From Pelodictyon luteolum (lineage in GTDB: Bacteria > Bacteroidota > Chlorobiia > Chlorobiales > Chlorobiaceae): DNA of 64,000 bases. The DNA lies in the NCBI RefSeq assembly GCF_001622165.1, contig NZ_LVWG01000022.1, positions 1 through 64,000 on the forward strand, read 5' to 3'. Below, one piece after another: positions 13,601 through 23,659 of the stretch. The notes under the pieces were generated by a model that saw nothing but the letters and a program-made list of their open reading frames with translations, was not told the origin of the DNA and did no database searches. Position 1 is the stretch's first letter, and the number at the start of each line of letters is the position of its first letter. The position numbers and the translations under genes are program-made.

Positions 13601-15375
13601 CCAACTTCCCGAACGACCTGACGGCCGTGGCGCCGGAAGATTCGACGACGGAGGTCCCATATGGCGGGATCGACTCAAACCTTTCGGCTCTGGCTTCGGG
13701 CAACGTCTCCATTACTGGTTCTGCGGGGGACAACATCTTCACCCTCGGCAGCGGTAACGACATGATCGACGGCGGTGCAGGCAGCGACTACCTGCGAGGT
13801 GGCGACGGCAACGACTGTATCTTCGGTGGTACGGGCAGCGACTACCTCTTCGGCGGTGACGGCAACGACATTCTTTTCGGCGGTTCCGGCAAGGACGGCA
13901 GCGACTTCATCAGCGGCGGTGACGGCATTGATACTGCGGTCTTCGTCTATACCACGATCGTTGAAGGCGAATACGTTCTGCAGCTCGGCTCCTCCGGCAA
14001 TATCCTTACAGCTGATCAAGCGAAAGTAAGTGGCGCAGTGAGCGAGACCTACGTGTATTCATTTGACCGCACAACGAGCGCCCAGGGCAATCAGGTCGAG
14101 GTCGAGGTTACGCTGACGAGCGGCACGACGCATTATACCGACCGCGTGCTTGCCGATGTGGAGAAGTATCTTTTCATCACGCCAGATGACAACCCCTGCA
14201 CCACCACTATTGAGGCAAAGGAGATTGACGACCTTGTCGGTTCGGTCATCAATGTGAATACAGGTGAAAAGTTCGCAACGATCCAGGCCGCCATTGACGA
14301 CAGTGATACCCTCGACGCCCATGAGATCCTGGTCATGCCGAATTCCTACAACGAAAACGCCATCGTCTCGAAGGATCTCACCTTCTTCATTCAGTCGGGT
14401 TCGACAGGTGTCACACTGACGCTCGGTAACCATTACGATGCACAGACGGAGCATGTCCTTAATCTCTCTGTTCTCAGTGAGACGGACATCACCATCAACG
14501 GAAACGGCGGAGACAATACCATCACTCTGCTCTCCAAGTCCGACCTGGTAGGCTGGGACGACGCCAATGCTGCTGACGTGCATAATCTGGACACGAACAG
14601 TGCCCTCTCTCTGGACGGAACGACGTTCAATCTGATGACGGGTACATCGACCCTGCTCGGCCAGATCCATCTCTTCGACAACACAACCTATACGGTGTTC
14701 GGCCTTGAGGGCGACGACAACATCGTTCTCGATTCAAGCACGACCATGAAGCAGAACTTCTTTGGTGGCAGCGGTGACGACTTCCTCTCGAGCGGCCAGG
14801 GGCTTGACTGGCTCGACGGTGGATCGGGCAACGACACCATCATCTCTGTTGGCGGCGACGACCGCATCCTAGGCGGCAGCGGCGACGATCGTATCGTGCT
14901 TGCGACCCAGGATGATACCACAGGAGGAGACGGGCGTGTTCTGATTCTTCTTGGAGGCGGCAAAGACGAGGTTATCATCGGCGCCCTTGACAACACCGAT
15001 CATCTGTATACGGCCGGCGTTCAGGGTATCGACATCGATGCAGTCATCGGAGACTTTGCGCGTGGCGACGACCGGATCAACATCGAAGGACTGCTTGACA
15101 GCCTGGGGGGCACGGTCGATCTCTCCGACCTCAACAACGGCAGCCATCTGCTGACGAACGGACAGATAAGTCTTGCCGGCTTCGATGCGCTCTATATAGA
15201 TGACGATGGTGATAAGCAGATCCTTGATGCCGAAGGCATGCTCCAGCTGCTCGGTGTCAATACGGCCAGGCTGTCGGCATCCGATTTCATCTATGGCTGT
15301 GATGGCACCTGGAGGGATGAATACGAGTCCCTGCTGGGTCTTTCGGAGGCCGGTTCGTCAGCGCTTGCCGTTTAA
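1..15375 (+). CDS. Giant RTX-type surface adhesin, 5' end outside window
   Basis: The frame is open from base 1 to the stop at 15373-15375, giving 5124 visible residues. The ATG at 124 is internal, because the residues before it ([10 protein letters not shown]) align with the residues before the second copy of the same module ([10 protein letters not shown], near 1050-1080). Glycine-aspartate RTX nonapeptide blocks (GGxGxDxLx) lie at about 760-960, 1780-1920, 2090-2200, 2560-2790, 4090-4300, 4795-4920, 13690-13930 and 14700-14920. Bases 3040-3700 encode a right-handed beta-helix-like stretch. About 5350-13500 encodes some thirty degenerate units of 80-100 residues rich in T, V, D and G. The end has a DFxxGxDxIxIxG motif seen in many type I substrates. 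Cysteine is very rare, as expected for an exported Ca-binding adhesin. The secretion genes just downstream probably export it. The ligand cannot be read from sequence. Confidence 0.9.
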   Translation, partial: TDNYSGRSFTFSTLGGSQVLVTSASGSATGIDTLKEVEVITMADKTILVVGASGYASVADAATAASTGNVLLIAAAAPISIATAGTISTKTLTVANSTLSEISDTAANISAANFSDAALSGFTTITNTSSNVTATLVASELGERAVTLSGDGLFQVTGTVAQLLALDSAVYSNTDKLILSDSASNISGLTTTQITTLVDRGLDQVLVSDGGAVTFTIAQTRAFGKTDAFTDTTTINTTDSGVELPVFTYVASADDDLLTGTASADTIDAGDSADVVNAGAGDDTITGGAGNDTLKAEAGDDRITGGSGNDAIDGGTGIDTAVYSGSYANYTITRAADNSSLIITDTVGTDGTDTVTNVEVLQFSNLSVRVVGAGGYADLATAVSAAGAGNVIFLPSIQAVTVADAALIASKSLSFNVTVNTLADTTSALSAATLNMAATGYTRYTTITATDSGAVSMGASELGNRALTLNGDFRVTGTIAQVQYLNTSTAASQVDILTVSDSSANLAALTVTSINSLRSTYGVDAFVGNGAISLTKAQIQAFSTSSTATLLTPGGDVTQIGTSSSETLTALGTSDIGYSLATLNTLSVNGIDIDGQIIDGQAGNDYITGSSLTDVLKGGTGSDYIIGGNGSDILQGGGDSDLYFVSSGDVVIENTNEGTDEVRTDQTSYTLTANVENLRYTGTANFTGTGNTLNNLIFGSSGNDTLKGGTGDDTLFGGAGADRLEGEGGNDTFIVGYDSRTSPYLSSYTTVSGSIADYASDTLIGGTGTDTLQFQGTADNQDLVVHVNTTGIERFVVLSQYGSSTSDALDMNLTSLLDDGEDHTLTVYANTEVSTKVSVGSITIDGAEIIGSTGANTLIGSGYSDVILGGSAEDGLYGGGGSDFIYGEEGNDQICGGDGNDIIVGGTGNDNVYGDAGNDLFVGGSGNDYFSGDAGADKALVATGSIISVSGDDRFLAVASATVTGTDGTDRYEGVEVINQGGSYTVANVSGSDPSQGFTITQTDGTNVDMSFAFRLFASDGVTLVGTYNSLAGALSAVTVTNGVTSQVITVADGATVDLTSSGSLVSGLTIIGSGTDSAARFSGTLNVNVTNFTLDGVRFEAVADSSTAVNITATGATIDHVTFIGDSSPSSAVGVTVASTGLGVTLTNNDFDSLTTGVVLPTDYAAQAVITGNTFADSTTGVFLDGMTGAADVSIDSNIFTGNSKGVVFDVGTYAADSELSIYANRFDVGTSASGVYAALVAFATGGTLESGLGATLPYNTFETVSTDNTSIAINATNTSGAVYPFAGVSYIVAGTTASDDTAVFDQPDNGLTLDLTNTAAVDFNNDGDTGDASEGTYVVGTLGESNVYLSTSGSVSTIENVTGTAQDDVITGDSQANTLRGLEGEDLLSGGAGDDILYGDAGDDEINGGAGNDTLYAGAGDDTLNGDAGNDQYVALEVSGTTNYFVGGDDTDTATFSRTISSYLINRADHLLTDLDGSLTASEGFTDDFFSESPDGVVYGTDFVAGEPIFQVDYIFTDGTRQTDYVQAENLQFSDVTLVWGTLAELETALSVSGLADAVDPSASFRTYDFVTSSNGTTPFTYNGGGLPEELTDPNYVLGSTGSDTVVGGDGADVILGRAGDDNITGGIGADYADGAEGADNYFITPQVYNDDGDTFVGDEFTTNEVIKDTGSSSTDLDEVHIIAGGTVHFDWGTLSGVEDVLYDSYKESGRYTEDTSASGNSVYATSGQFDGVNKFLAANGNSDYLEIEFTQNDTSLTQTTVDGVETVVLDTLTDGTGGENRLDAANITDDAIIYVRAGATSDSIRVDNLVADIRGYYGGTYDGYLDVNLKVDAGSVNIQTGSDGTTVTTRSGSSAIIDAYYLGGNLDLDGVGAVTVTNAGSITIDGSDDLSFDSDSSPLTGTLVVTTKYGANLQLLTGTNNTTLNSSGGRATVDAAVLNDDLLLTLTGSSDVTVSNLQGNVAASSSSGVLDITTATTVGDGEVTITTGTSNATITGTTDGHTVNVDADAMSTYDVLAVDGAADFVVTKVASGVTVDADGNSTGSALQGTLSVTTDAAATNVSVYTGVAATTINTLSTAGGSVSVQAAVLANDTTLDLNGASTIYVSGLTGDVDGSGMTSGSLVVGTADNTVDNDISVLAGNTDVYVNTAGSNDTVNVDAAALTASTTELYLGGSSSVVVTNLVRNLDANGFGVSTGYPYLTPLSGSLTVTTGELVNNGGISFVLGSGETVIAADEVNTGAGVAIDLTIDATLLTTNSLTLSGDAEVAVDYVSTDVNAGSLTGGLDIDAAVNGGTFTVTTGSGHTVVSGATGATITVEGDNLAQDSTISGALASAELVVDGSGTVTVNDLLADLNAAGFSGSLLTVNTQALTGDGTNPAIEIVTGTTNMTINGDDSNNTDKDVLDIRVDASALAGQSVSDVNQKLTLAGDAEYLIKNTSTGNTLYLDIYSIADDNTVALEGTGGFDLTGTSADVDASALSGAVTVHTKDTTTDNGDDIIVTAGTGVTTVDAVESVDKITLEAGLLLDDEADTYNVSSSDDSEVIIKGLGDVTVNALKADLDASTFSGTLTINRGQITGGAIDDVDIQVGVSGALINAGQAINLTYIDASAMGVDGTITLLGDGAPIVVDKVASGAAIDATGGTGGSALTGTLSITTASGATGVEVKTGSAATTVAADAGSLSVDATVLSAALTLSGSSAYTVTKLETNLVASATSGTITVSTDAITGSGTTPKLTITTGTGNMTVNGDDSVDGNTTDLDITINATSLSDTNSDTDLVLTGDAEYLITSTAGTGMVTIDASALEADGGLTLSGTGDFRLINTTRNVQAPNLSGRLLVETDQGAENDITVTAGTGSLGVKAVDSNDDIIVDALNLTDDESDNEMSLGLNSGTDDWELSAEGAGTVTVNNLDADLDASSLAGNLTANVTGGTDVDIKLNQTNALINTDSSSVTLDATAMGSGDTVTLKDGGTVNLFNAKNGITVDGSSSYTGALTVKTASLATGELVTVKTGSAATTLIGSGGTVSVDATVLADNTNLTVQGSSAVMVTSLQGDVVATDSTGTLEVTTVASANLNIGTGHGNATVTGTSGTVAVNANSMDAYKTLTVDGAASFTVSNVKSYVTVDADGDGTGSALSGALTVNTASAAVGVTVLTGTQATTVATGATAGGSLTVEADKLTNDYTLTLTGASTARVNDLIGDVNASALTGTLKVYAADNTTDNDITVTLGNANALVSGASSMTTLDTITVHAANMQADSNVLVLSGAAKIVVDGLVEDLDANGDTSYSVSALSGELLVTTGELTDNSRLQIDLGSASSTIVADEVNTGAGSNTEVVINAASMTSSGAVLTLSGDAEIEVDNAKKDINASALTGGLDVDTYSGYNLTVTTGSGHTVVSTAVSNTVTINADKLTVDSNSGAVTYELVVDGTSATGRADVINLAADLDANSLAGELDLVTAENASVNVKTGSNNSYIDANGTGSTVTVSVASMGSGVRLYAYGEGDFTVIDAGTGVVIDANGNTLESVNNSALSGTLDVTKKLNAIGTVVYTGTAATSITGTGGSSMVYAADLANDTLLTLSGSSTTTVTGLVGDIDAGGSTGTLSVTTANNGVDNDIAIETSAAATTIAANYSGDTVNVDAAVLADGTKLTITGASNFAVTALKGNLEADNGAGTLAVSLADATDVSVDTDRAATINAASLADDHTLQLTGSGTLTVNNLVGDIDANGVTGINSGAALTGALTINTAAVSGSAAASALTITTGSASTTVNGTDSVADDTETIDITVNALALSDSSDSTVLYLQGTAEYELQNSTYTAGKKVQVNLSGAADAGIVKLTGAGEYDLVETSTNINAGSATGPITVTTRVSSADTITVTAGTNDLTVDAANSGDLVTVNAASLVDDYNDAEISSGSVVGNDGTHDSYELMAEGVGQIVVKDLGADLDASTLSGSLAVTLKTNSMMGSVNDVDIKLNSSSASINTLASDATAVTLDAAAMGSGDTLSLAGVGAVEIFNADNGVTIDGKTGLTVNSSVVDFGGTLDIYTAALDASELVTVKTGSAKTTVSGAGSSSATVSIDAGKLSSSASSGDDDLVLKGTTAFVVAALGASVDAHLAEAVVDITTEASDSVADTLVVITGSANTMVTGTDASDKLQVNANAMATGDTLTIDGAADFEVTNISTGMTVDADGYSKGDSPLAGTLIATLEAGATGVTVLTGDEATTIHTSDSGSVTVNAAALDDNKLLTLDGAANATVIGLIGNVDAHTLTGTLGVQTANNANADTVSIITGHGTTSVDAYAGDTVTIGATLQEDNDVLTLTGNGTYVVNSMKGDIDAGSGTGTLTVDLVSPGDNTITVDSDRTTTIQAGLLSADNTLVLKGSGDISVVRTTGGMADGTTDVVTDGLYAHVIDASLSSGSIVVETAPIAGTTTVYSDGVYQSGAALTATTGSGDFTITADDSVDESAIASSTDKATAFAIMDVVVNSSAMASDDILTLKGDAEYYLTNVSAIVRASDDVDGTMGSTTDEYADDVMVSDPASVDRANFPNDLTAVAPEDSTTEVPYGGIDSNLSALASGNVSITGSAGDNIFTLGSGNDMIDGGAGSDYLRGGDGNDCIFGGTGSDYLFGGDGNDILFGGSGKDGSDFISGGDGIDTAVFVYTTIVEGEYVLQLGSSGNILTADQAKVSGAVSETYVYSFDRTTSAQGNQVEVEVTLTSGTTHYTDRVLADVEKYLFITPDDNPCTTTIEAKEIDDLVGSVINVNTGEKFATIQAAIDDSDTLDAHEILVMPNSYNENAIVSKDLTFFIQSGSTGVTLTLGNHYDAQTEHVLNLSVLSETDITINGNGGDNTITLLSKSDLVGWDDANAADVHNLDTNSALSLDGTTFNLMTGTSTLLGQIHLFDNTTYTVFGLEGDDNIVLDSSTTMKQNFFGGSGDDFLSSGQGLDWLDGGSGNDTIISVGGDDRILGGSGDDRIVLATQDDTTGGDGRVLILLGGGKDEVIIGALDNTDHLYTAGVQGIDIDAVIGDFARGDDRINIEGLLDSLGGTVDLSDLNNGSHLLTNGQISLAGFDALYIDDDGDKQILDAEGMLQLLGVNTARLSASDFIYGCDGTWRDEYESLLGLSEAGSSALAV
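5350..13500 (+). repeat. About 30 degenerate adhesin units in a 13-unit super-repeat
   Basis: Each unit runs roughly: LSGTL then VTT, a TVxTG stretch, a VDAxxL stretch, LTLxGxxxxxV and a DxDA end, over 80-100 residues. I counted about 30 units by eye. Distinctive units recur 13 units apart: the [21 protein letters not shown] unit begins at 6061, 9316 and 12481 (3255 and 3165 bases apart), and the GEL...[10 protein letters not shown] unit occurs near 6640-6730 and 9890-9980. This suggests large internal duplications rather than simple unit-by-unit growth. Confidence 0.75.
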
Positions 15376-15384
15376 TCAGTAATC

Positions 15385-15411
15385 AAGCCGGTCTTTCGGG
15401 ACCGGCTTTTT
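15385..15411 (+). terminator. Intrinsic terminator after giant adhesin gene
   Basis: Perfect 9-bp stem AAGCCGGTC (15385-15393) and GACCGGCTT (15400-15408) with a 6-base loop, followed by T. It sits 10 bases after the adhesin stop codon, so the second adhesin probably has its own promoter. Confidence 0.85.
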
Positions 15412-15482
15412 GGCATTTTTTTCTTTGAACCTTGTTGTCAGTTTCCCAAATCCATAAGCCTTTGCGGTCCGGAGGATTCGAG

Positions 15483-15545
15483 ATGGCAGTATTGGGCTCG
15501 GGTATTTCCAGACACTTGTTAATGGCTATGGATCCATGCGGCTGA
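15483..15545 (+). CDS. Possible 20-codon leader ORF overlapping next adhesin start
   Basis: ATG at 15483 follows a strong ribosome-binding site GGAGG (15471-15475) with 7 bases between. The frame reads MAVLGSGISRHLLMAMDPCG and stops at 15543-15545, after the ATG at 15536 of the large downstream gene in another frame. The 15536 start has no good ribosome-binding site of its own, so the leader could deliver ribosomes to it by coupling. It may equally be chance. Confidence 0.3.
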   Translation: MAVLGSGISRHLLMAMDPCG

Positions 15546-18500
15546 AGAACTGGGCCCGCCGGGCAGGCAAGCGCATAGCCCGGACCGTGAGTTCATGGCC
15601 ATCCAATCTTGGCGTCGGCATCGGCCTCTATGTTTCCCATCTCTTTTATGAAAAGTGGGCGGCCTCGCACCTGGAGTTGCCGCAGGGGGAAGAGCAGGAC
15701 GACGGGCTTACGCTGGATGTGAACGCCGCCCTTGGCGCCGCCATCCCTGACCCTCTTGACGAAACCTCCTCCGAACGGGAGGTGTTCACTGTCGCCGACC
15801 CGCTTCCTGAAAAACCCCCTGCCGATCCAGAAGAAGTTGTCACACCTCCCGATTCCGAAGGCAGCTCCGTGATTATGGAGTTTGACGGCGGTGAGGACAT
15901 CCTCAGCTATCTGGTTCCTTCTTCCGATACCGGCTATGCGCTCGTCGCCGACTACCAGGTCTACACCCTCGAGTACGTCGAGCCGCAGGAGCCGATGTAC
16001 TCTGTTCAGGAAGAGGACGATGACGACGACAAAGGGCTCTTCTGGCTGGATCCGGCAGCGGTGCTTGCCGTTGGCCTGGGTTTCTTTGCCGGGACCCGTT
16101 CTTATTATGATTTCGACGTGCAGCCTGCGGCCGACAACACCTCCCCCCTTGCCCTGATCGACGGCGGCTCGGTCGATGAGGACGCCACGCTGGCCGTCGA
16201 TGCCGCCCATGGCGTGCTCTCCAACGACACCGACGGTGATGGCGATGGCCTGAGCGTGACGGCGCTGCGGACGGGTACGGAGTCGGGGTACGGCTCCATC
16301 GGCACGGTAGGGGAGGCGCTTACGGGCACCTACGGCACGCTGACGCTCTCGAGCGACGGCAGCTACACCTACACCGCCGACCAGACGGCGACCGACGCAC
16401 TCGGAGAGGGCGAATCGGCAACGGACAGCTTCACCTACCAGGTCTCCGACGGTCAGGGCGGCACAGACTTAGCCCAGCTGGATATCACAGTGAGCGGTGT
16501 CAACGACGCTCCGACTTCGAGCGACGACAGTGTCGTGTCGAACGAAGGAACGACGATTGTGCTTTCTCTCGACGATTTCGGCACATACACCGATGTCGAC
16601 GGCGATTCCGTCGCGGGGGTGAAGATCAGCTCGCTGCCCTCCGCCGGCAGCCTCGAGTACAGCGCAGACGGTTCGACATGGATGGCGGTCAGTGCCGGTC
16701 AGGAGATCAGCACGGAGTCGATCGACGGCGGACGGCTGCGTTTCGTGCCGGAGGCCGGGGCATCGGGCGATGATTATGCCTCGATCGGCTTCGAGGTTTA
16801 TGACGGTGCGGCCTACAGTGAGGGCGGTTATGTCCTCAGTGTGGATATCAACACTCTGCCCTCCTCAACCGATGACAGCGTGACGACCGACGAGGACGTC
16901 GCCTATGCCTTTACCCTTGAGGATTTCGGGGCATTTTCAGATGCCGACGGCGACGTACTGGCCGCGGTGAAGATCTCGACGCTCCCGACCGGAGGAACGC
17001 TCGAGTACAGCAGCGACGGGGTTGCCTGGGAGACGGTCCCGCTCGATCAGGAGATCAGCACCTCGGACATCGAAGCCGGGCGGCTGCGCTACACGCCGCC
17101 GGCCGACCTGAACGGTACCCCGTACACCACGATCGGCTTCCAGGTGTCGGACGGAAGCTCATATAGCAGTTCGGACTATACGCTCACAGTGAATGTCACA
17201 TCGGTCAACGATGTGCCGACTTCGACTGATGACAGTGTAACGACTGAAGAGGATGTGGCTGTGCTGTTGGCTGTATCCGACTTAGGCAGCTTTACAGATG
17301 TAGACGGTGACTTGCTTGCTGGCGTTCGGATCACGACGCTTCCTGTGGCTGGCACGCTCGAATACAGCAGTGATGGAACGACATGGACAGCCGTAAGCGA
17401 TTCACAGGAGATCAGCACGTCGGACATCGAAGCAGGACGCCTGCGTTACACGCCGGTTGCTGATGCGTATGGGGTCCCATACGCATCGCTCGGCTTCGAG
17501 GTATATGATGGTGTAGCCTATAGTAGCTCGGAGTACACCCTGACACTGAATGTCTCATCGGTCAATGACGCTCCGAGTGCTGCAGACGACACCGTCACGA
17601 TGGATGAGGATACCTTCGTGGTGCTGCTTGCCGACGATTTCGGCACCTTCAGTGATGTCGACGGCGACTCGTTTGCCGGTGTTCGGATCACAGCGCTCGA
17701 GAGCGCCGGCGACCTCGAGTACTACGACGGTTCCCAGTGGGTCGATGTTGTTGCTGACCAGCTTATCAGCGCCTCGGACATCGATGCCTGGAATCTCCGC
17801 TACACGCCTGCCGACGATGCATACGGGACCCCCTACGCCACGATCGGCTTCGAGGTGTACGACGGCACCGACTACAGTGCCTCAGAGTACACGCTGAGCG
17901 TAAACGTTTCGGCGGTGAACGACATGCCGGCGGTTGATCTCAAGCCTCTTGATGACTCCGGCATAGACAACACCGCCACGTTCGTCGAGGTCGCCGGAAC
18001 GGATGACGGTTCGGCGGCTGTCGCATTTGCTGCTGAGGGGGTGAACCTCTCCGACGTCGACAGCGCGAACCTCACGAGCCTCACCGTCTCGATCGCCTCT
18101 TCGACGGTGGAGTCCGGAGACCGGCTGGTGCTCGGAAGCACAGTGATTGATCTGTCGGATACCTCGGACAATGTCGGTGAGGTGAGTTACGATGGCACAG
18201 CTTTCAGTTACAGCGTGACCGATGCGGGTGAAGATCGGACGGTCGTCTTCACGAGCCTCGTAGAGTCTGGAGGAGAAGGAGCCCCTGCGGTGATCTCCAG
18301 CTATGAGTTACTGCTCGACGCGCTTAAATTCAACAATACCGCCGACGATGTCACCAGCGGTGAGACGCGCACCTTCAGCGTCGTGGCTTCCGACGGGACG
18401 GATTCGAGCGATGCGGCCGACTTCACGGTCACGCTGCAGGGGACCGACGATCCTTCCGACCTCATTTTCGACATGTCGGCCGGACCGTTTATCGACGACG

Positions 18501-21358
18501 GAACGGTGGTCGTCAATGCGTATACCAGCGCGGGAGAGCTGCTCTTTTCGATTGAGAAGATCGATGGGGCGTACGAGATCGTCGGTGCAGATGCCGAGGA
18601 TGTGCAGTTCATCGGGGAGGGGGCCATCATCGACACGAAGATCATTTCCGGTACGGAGGTGGTGGTGGTCGAGGAGTTCCAGGTGAGGCTGTTCCATTAC
18701 TTCGGCGATGTGTTCCTCAGCCTCGAAAGCGGCAGCTATGTCGACGAAGCGACCGGAGCTACCACGGCGCTCGACGTGGCGCTCCGTGCCGTGGTTGACG
18801 TTCCTGAAAACAGCGTCAGCGAGGTCAGCGTCACCCCCTACACCGAGAGCGCCGTCCGGCTGATTGAACTGGCCGCAGGTGTCGAAGAGCTCTCGTTTGA
18901 CGTGGCAGCGGATGCCGAACTGATTTCGACCTACTACGCCGCGGCCGCATCGGGAATCTCGGAGCTGGTCGGTATCGACATTGTCAGCACCAGGGCAACT
19001 CCTGTCAATGATGAGTCGGATTTTCTTGCCGCTCTGGGGGAGGATGCCACTGATGAGGATATCGAGAGCAACCAGTACGGCCTCAAGCTGGCAGCACTTT
19101 CCGAGCTGGTTGCTTCTGACGACCAGCTCGCCTCCAAGGTCGATTACGGGGTGTCGAGCATCGTCGACGGTCTTGAGGTGACATTCAACGATCTTGGCGG
19201 GCTGGACTTTGACCTGATTTCCTTCACCACGACGCAGGTCGAGCTTACCGACTCGTTTACCGACTACAATTCAACATTCACCTATACTACGACTGATAAC
19301 GAGGGCAATACAGTGACCAATCCGCTGGTCCCCCTCGATGACAACGGCAATCCCGTTGCCGGCAGTACCCTGGTGCGTGACGCGGTGGCTCCCGAGACGG
19401 CCTCCATCCGCCTCATCAATCCCGAGTCGGGTGCGTTCTTCATGCGCGGATATGTCGACCTTGTCGACAGCCTGAATGCCGCTGAGGAGTCTGAGTATCT
19501 GGAGTTCAAGCTGATCTTCGATGACGTCCAGTATACGGCGACCTACAACGAAGAGCTCGGCCTGTGGCAGAGTTCTTCGTATGATGCGGATACCCGCCTG
19601 ACGAATTCCTCTGATTCGACCTTCACCATCACCTCCTTCGATGCCTCGACCGGCGAGGCTTCCTGGCAGTTCCTGCTCCCGGAGGTCGTCACCACCGGTA
19701 CCTACGAGACGATTCTTGTCCTGACTGACCGAGCCGAGAACGCGAGCCTCGTCGTCAAGTCGTTCACGATAACCGACGGCCCGCCCGAACTCTTTATCAC
19801 CATTGCCGATCCGGTGCTGTATGCGGGGGAGACGACTACGGTCACCTTCGACTTCAGCGAGGAGGTGACGGGATTCGACCTGACGGATGTGTTCTGTTTC
19901 GACACCGTTTCAGGTCTTCAGCAGGATGCCCTCGATCCCACGCTGTGGACGGCCACGCTGGAGGTGAGCAGCTCGCAGGGCCTGGCGATGCCGATGGTGG
20001 TGAGCGTCGGTGACGGCGCCGTCCTTGACCGGACCGGCAACGAAAACACGACGGGGGCGTCAGCCGTCTACACCGTCATGCCGTCGTCCCCGATTGTCGG
20101 CGACATCACCATGATTGACGATACGCTGTGGGGCACGGCATCGGCGGATGTGATCGACGGCCTGACGGGTGACGACATCCTCTACGGAGAGGGCGGTGAC
20201 GACCTGCTGCTGGGTCATGAGCAGGACGATGTGCTCATGGGCGGAGAGGGCGACGATACTTTCCTTGCAGGAGACGGCGACGACATCGTGAGTGGCGGAT
20301 ATGGCGACGACATCTACTACGCCGACGCGTTCGGCGATTTCACCTACACGCAGAACTATGTGGTCGGCGGTGAGGGTGAGGATACAGTCTATTTCCACTA
20401 CGGTATGTCGGAGTACAAGATTGCGTTCGTCTCCGCTTCCCAGTTCGACTTCCTCAACACGCTGCTCGGCGACGAGGCGGGCTTCCGCGGCATCACCGAG
20501 TATGATCTCTCGTTCGAAGAGGATCTTCCTGTGCTCAGGATCGAGCGTGTCGACAATTTCTGGGAAGACCTGTCGGGACAGGTTGACTACGTGCAGGTTG
20601 AAGAATATGTTTTTGCGGATGCAATACTGCAGTTCACGGCAGTCACCGGCGATCTGGTTTTCGGCACCGGCTGGGTGCTGAATGTCGCTTCCGCCGACGG
20701 GGCGCTCCTCATGGACGGCGCTTACGATCCGCTGCAGACTACCATCGGCATCAAGGTCGAGGGGAGTCTGTACGGTGACCGGCTGATCGGCGGGCTCGGC
20801 GACGATGTGCTTGCCGGAGGCGGGGGTGACGATGTGATCGTCTCGCTCGGCGGCGACGATCATCTGTATGGCGGTACGGGAGACGATGTGCTTATCGCCA
20901 CCACGGCATGGACCGGTGCGGATCCCGGCGAGGTCGTCCTGAACGGCGGCGAGGGGGCCGATACCTTCGTGTTCCTTCCGCAGGATCCGGAGCAGGGCGC
21001 GTCGCTCGTCATCGAGGACTTTTCAATCGATGAGAGGGATCTCATCGACATCACGGGATTCTATCATGAATCGACGGGCGGGCTCCAGGCGCTTACTGCC
21101 GCCGATCTTGTCAATACTGATTTCATGGACGATTATTCCTCCTACCTGAACCTTGACGACGGTGCGGGTTATGCATCGCTGCACCTCGAAGGGTTCGTCG
21201 ACGCCGACGGGGAGGCGCTCGCGGATGTGGATGTCCGCATCGATTTCGATCCTGCGAATGTGCCCGACACCGTCTCTTCGGACTGGTTTGCTCCGGTCGA
21301 CAGCGGGGTCCTCAGCGAGCACTGGTGGGATCAGCTCTATTCATCGCTCGCCAATTGA
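15536..21358 (+). CDS. Large RTX/cadherin-like surface protein, type I secreted
   Basis: 1940 residues. The basic N-terminus (MRLKNWARRAGKRIAR) is followed by a hydrophobic stretch near 20-40, an acidic region, and a second hydrophobic segment near 164-182 after a run of five Asp. A VCBS-like domain lies at about 205-322 (ending in FTYQVSDGQGG). Four cadherin-like repeats of about 116 residues follow at about 322-800, each opening with a VND/P-S-x-DDSV type pattern. Further beta domains lie to about 1500, including a bacterial Ig-like segment (TFDFSEEVTGFDLTDV). RTX blocks are near 1525-1595 and 1740-1799, and the C-terminus (VIEDFSIDERDLIDITG) resembles that of the upstream adhesin. It is immediately upstream of the secretion ABC gene (33 bases), which suggests it is that system's substrate. 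The start at 15536 is the only early ATG in frame but lacks a clear Shine-Dalgarno. Confidence 0.88.
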   Translation: MRLKNWARRAGKRIARTVSSWPSNLGVGIGLYVSHLFYEKWAASHLELPQGEEQDDGLTLDVNAALGAAIPDPLDETSSEREVFTVADPLPEKPPADPEEVVTPPDSEGSSVIMEFDGGEDILSYLVPSSDTGYALVADYQVYTLEYVEPQEPMYSVQEEDDDDDKGLFWLDPAAVLAVGLGFFAGTRSYYDFDVQPAADNTSPLALIDGGSVDEDATLAVDAAHGVLSNDTDGDGDGLSVTALRTGTESGYGSIGTVGEALTGTYGTLTLSSDGSYTYTADQTATDALGEGESATDSFTYQVSDGQGGTDLAQLDITVSGVNDAPTSSDDSVVSNEGTTIVLSLDDFGTYTDVDGDSVAGVKISSLPSAGSLEYSADGSTWMAVSAGQEISTESIDGGRLRFVPEAGASGDDYASIGFEVYDGAAYSEGGYVLSVDINTLPSSTDDSVTTDEDVAYAFTLEDFGAFSDADGDVLAAVKISTLPTGGTLEYSSDGVAWETVPLDQEISTSDIEAGRLRYTPPADLNGTPYTTIGFQVSDGSSYSSSDYTLTVNVTSVNDVPTSTDDSVTTEEDVAVLLAVSDLGSFTDVDGDLLAGVRITTLPVAGTLEYSSDGTTWTAVSDSQEISTSDIEAGRLRYTPVADAYGVPYASLGFEVYDGVAYSSSEYTLTLNVSSVNDAPSAADDTVTMDEDTFVVLLADDFGTFSDVDGDSFAGVRITALESAGDLEYYDGSQWVDVVADQLISASDIDAWNLRYTPADDAYGTPYATIGFEVYDGTDYSASEYTLSVNVSAVNDMPAVDLKPLDDSGIDNTATFVEVAGTDDGSAAVAFAAEGVNLSDVDSANLTSLTVSIASSTVESGDRLVLGSTVIDLSDTSDNVGEVSYDGTAFSYSVTDAGEDRTVVFTSLVESGGEGAPAVISSYELLLDALKFNNTADDVTSGETRTFSVVASDGTDSSDAADFTVTLQGTDDPSDLIFDMSAGPFIDDGTVVVNAYTSAGELLFSIEKIDGAYEIVGADAEDVQFIGEGAIIDTKIISGTEVVVVEEFQVRLFHYFGDVFLSLESGSYVDEATGATTALDVALRAVVDVPENSVSEVSVTPYTESAVRLIELAAGVEELSFDVAADAELISTYYAAAASGISELVGIDIVSTRATPVNDESDFLAALGEDATDEDIESNQYGLKLAALSELVASDDQLASKVDYGVSSIVDGLEVTFNDLGGLDFDLISFTTTQVELTDSFTDYNSTFTYTTTDNEGNTVTNPLVPLDDNGNPVAGSTLVRDAVAPETASIRLINPESGAFFMRGYVDLVDSLNAAEESEYLEFKLIFDDVQYTATYNEELGLWQSSSYDADTRLTNSSDSTFTITSFDASTGEASWQFLLPEVVTTGTYETILVLTDRAENASLVVKSFTITDGPPELFITIADPVLYAGETTTVTFDFSEEVTGFDLTDVFCFDTVSGLQQDALDPTLWTATLEVSSSQGLAMPMVVSVGDGAVLDRTGNENTTGASAVYTVMPSSPIVGDITMIDDTLWGTASADVIDGLTGDDILYGEGGDDLLLGHEQDDVLMGGEGDDTFLAGDGDDIVSGGYGDDIYYADAFGDFTYTQNYVVGGEGEDTVYFHYGMSEYKIAFVSASQFDFLNTLLGDEAGFRGITEYDLSFEEDLPVLRIERVDNFWEDLSGQVDYVQVEEYVFADAILQFTAVTGDLVFGTGWVLNVASADGALLMDGAYDPLQTTIGIKVEGSLYGDRLIGGLGDDVLAGGGGDDVIVSLGGDDHLYGGTGDDVLIATTAWTGADPGEVVLNGGEGADTFVFLPQDPEQGASLVIEDFSIDERDLIDITGFYHESTGGLQALTAADLVNTDFMDDYSSYLNLDDGAGYASLHLEGFVDADGEALADVDVRIDFDPANVPDTVSSDWFAPVDSGVLSEHWWDQLYSSLAN
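16500..17930 (+). repeat. Four tandem cadherin-like repeats
   Basis: Four units of about 350 bases start near 16500, 16858, 17206 and 17554. Shared landmarks are DDFGTFSDVDGD, ISTLP, GxLEYSSDG, QEISTSDIEAGRLRYTP, Y-x-x-IGFEVYDG and Y-x-L-x-VNV. The acidic D-V-D-G-D motif suggests calcium binding between domains. Confidence 0.85.
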
Positions 21359-21385
21359 ACATTTACGGAGTGATTCCACTATATT
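21355..21385 (+). promoter_or_regulatory. Possible promoter just upstream of ABC gene
   Basis: TATATT at 21380-21385 lies 6 bases before the ATG at 21392, with TTGAAC at 21355-21360 nineteen bases upstream. If used, the transcript would be essentially leaderless. The same TATATT box is seen before several other genes in the window. The evidence is weak. Confidence 0.22.
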
Positions 21386-21391
21386 CTTGCC

Positions 21392-23548
21392 ATGACCACC
21401 TATACTGACGAAGCTGACGTAGAGATCCTTGAGCCGAAACCGGTCAAGCTGGCCTCGAATTTCGAGAAGATCATTCTCGACTTCGCCCGCCAGTCCGGCA
21501 AGTCGCTGAGCCTGGATCTCATCCGCAGCGCCCTTCCCCAGGGTAAGGCGCAGGCGGAGATCGAGGACATCCAGGATGTGGCCCGTGTCTGCGGTCTGCG
21601 GATATATGAGCTGCCGAAGGATGTGACGCGCCTTGAGGATGAGGATCTTCCGGCGCTCGTGCAGCATAACGTCGACAAGTTCGTCGTCATCACCCGGCTT
21701 GCCGAGGGGGGACAGGCCGATGTGCTCGAGCCGGAGGGTTCGAAGGAGGGACTGAAACTCCAGGAACAGGCTTACTCCCGTAACATTGAGCGCGTCTACC
21801 GGATCGGCTTTGATTCGGCGAGCCTCTTCAGCCGCTGGAGCTGGCTGCTCCGTCCTCTTGAGGAGAGCAAGTGGGCTTACGGGCAGGTCTTCATTGCCGC
21901 CGTCATGACGAACCTGCTTGCCATGACCACATCGATCTTCTCCATGGTGGTCTATAACCGTGTTCTGCCAAACAACGCGACCGAGTCGCTCGTCGCCCTC
22001 ACCATCGGCGTGTTCATCGCCCTTGTTTTCGATTCACTCATCAAGATGCTCCGCTCCTGGTTTCTCGACGGGGCGGGTTCCCGGGCTGACGTGCGCATCG
22101 GCGAGAAGCTGTTCGAGCAGCTGGTGTCGATAGATCTTTCGGCCAAACGCGATTCGGTCGGAGGACTCAGCAGCGTCATGCGCGAGTTTGAAACCCTGCG
22201 CGACTTCCTCACCTCCGCCACCCTTGTCGCACTCATCGATCTTCCCTTCGTCATCGTCTTCCTCATTGCGATCTTTGTCATCGGCGGCCCGGTGGTTCTT
22301 GTTCCGGCGGTGCTGGTTATTGTGGTTGTCGCTTCCGGCGTCATCGCCCAGCCGTTCCTCAGCAAGCTGGCCCAGGAGTCGCTTGAAGAGGGAAAGTCGA
22401 AGCAGTCGATCCTTGTCGAGACCATCAGCGGCCTGGAGGTGATGAAGACCTCCATGGCGACGCGCGAGATGCGCAAGCGCTGGCGCGAGAGCCTGCTCGC
22501 CCAGTCGGGTTCAGCCGTCAAGTCCCGCCTCGTCTCCCAGATAGTCGTCAATTTCAGTGCGTTCGCCCAGCAGATCGCCCAGGTCATGATCATCGTGGTC
22601 GGAGCCTACGAGGCGGCGGTGGGCAACATGACGATGGGCGCCCTCATCGCAGCAGTCATCCTTGCCGGTCGCGGCATGGCACCGCTCGGCCAGATTGCCG
22701 GCCTGCTCACGAGGCTCGTGCATGCGAAGGCTTCATTCCTTGCTCTCGACCGCTTCATGGCCCTTCCGCTCGACCGGCCCCCCTCGACCCGGTTCCTGAA
22801 CAAGGAGAAGATGCTCGGCAAGCTGGAGTTCCGTCAGGTCAATTTCGCATACCCCGACCAGCAGCAGAACGCCCTGCAGGACTTGTCGTTCACGATCCAG
22901 CCGGGTGAGCGGGTCGCTCTTCTCGGCAAGATCGGTTCCGGCAAGAGCACGGCCGCACGGCTCATGCTCGGACTCTATGGGCCCTCTTCCGGTTCGGTGC
23001 TGATCGATGATACCGATGTCCGCCAGATCGACCCTTTCGACATCCGCCGGCATGTTTCCTTCATTATGCAGGACAGCTGGCTCTTTTCGGGTTCGGTGCG
23101 TGACAACATCGCTTCGGGTGCCCTCGCCGTTTCCGACGAAGAGCTTCTTCGGGCGGCCCAGATTGCCGGTGTCCACGATTTTCTCGGCGACCACCCGAAC
23201 GGCTACGACCTCATGCTCCGAGAGCGGGGTGAGGGGCTCTCAGGTGGCCAGAAACAGGCGATTTCGCTTGCCAGGGGTCTGGTCGGGAACCGCTCCGTCT
23301 TCATCATGGACGAGCCGACGAGCATGATGGATATGGGCTCGGAAACGAAGTTCGTCGAGCGGCTCTCACAGGTGATCATCGGCAAGACGCTTGTCGTCAT
23401 CACCCACCGCAGCGCCATGCTGAAGCTTGTCGACAGGGTGATCATCTTCGACAAGGGGCGCATTATCGCCGACGGCCCGAAATCGATCCTCGACCGGAAA
23501 AACCCGGCTCCGGGAGCTCCCCCCACTGCCATGGCGGTGAAAGGATGA
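21392..23548 (+). CDS. Type I secretion ABC transporter (LssB/LapB-like)
   Basis: 718 residues, the usual size for this family, acting in the inner membrane to energise export of RTX proteins. The N-terminal 20-150 region looks like a C39 peptidase-like domain without the catalytic Cys, as expected for transporters of substrates that carry C-terminal signals and no leader peptide. Membrane segments occupy about 165-440. The ATPase domain has Walker A GKIGSGKST near 511, signature LSGGQ near 617, Walker B VFIMDEPTS and the H-loop VVITH. It lies directly after the second adhesin and before a membrane fusion protein gene, so substrate and pump are probably one locus. The ribosome-binding site before the ATG is poor. 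The outer-membrane channel must be encoded elsewhere. Confidence 0.93.
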   Translation: MTTYTDEADVEILEPKPVKLASNFEKIILDFARQSGKSLSLDLIRSALPQGKAQAEIEDIQDVARVCGLRIYELPKDVTRLEDEDLPALVQHNVDKFVVITRLAEGGQADVLEPEGSKEGLKLQEQAYSRNIERVYRIGFDSASLFSRWSWLLRPLEESKWAYGQVFIAAVMTNLLAMTTSIFSMVVYNRVLPNNATESLVALTIGVFIALVFDSLIKMLRSWFLDGAGSRADVRIGEKLFEQLVSIDLSAKRDSVGGLSSVMREFETLRDFLTSATLVALIDLPFVIVFLIAIFVIGGPVVLVPAVLVIVVVASGVIAQPFLSKLAQESLEEGKSKQSILVETISGLEVMKTSMATREMRKRWRESLLAQSGSAVKSRLVSQIVVNFSAFAQQIAQVMIIVVGAYEAAVGNMTMGALIAAVILAGRGMAPLGQIAGLLTRLVHAKASFLALDRFMALPLDRPPSTRFLNKEKMLGKLEFRQVNFAYPDQQQNALQDLSFTIQPGERVALLGKIGSGKSTAARLMLGLYGPSSGSVLIDDTDVRQIDPFDIRRHVSFIMQDSWLFSGSVRDNIASGALAVSDEELLRAAQIAGVHDFLGDHPNGYDLMLRERGEGLSGGQKQAISLARGLVGNRSVFIMDEPTSMMDMGSETKFVERLSQVIIGKTLVVITHRSAMLKLVDRVIIFDKGRIIADGPKSILDRKNPAPGAPPTAMAVKG

Positions 23549-23573
23549 GCAGGCGAGGGTGCCGACAATGCAC

Positions 23574-23602
23574 TTGTCGCTATGGAATGGAAAACCTATT
23601 TT
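23574..23602 (+). promoter_or_regulatory. Sigma70-like promoter before small ORF
   Basis: TTGTCG (23574-23579), a 17-base spacer and TATTTT (23597-23602) lie 58 bases before the ATG at 23660. This could separate expression of the small protein, HlyD protein and protease from that of the ABC gene. Confidence 0.35.
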
Positions 23603-23659
23603 AATTGACGTTATTTACTGCAGTACCAATCCCCAGAAACCCTCAACAGGAGAACACTT

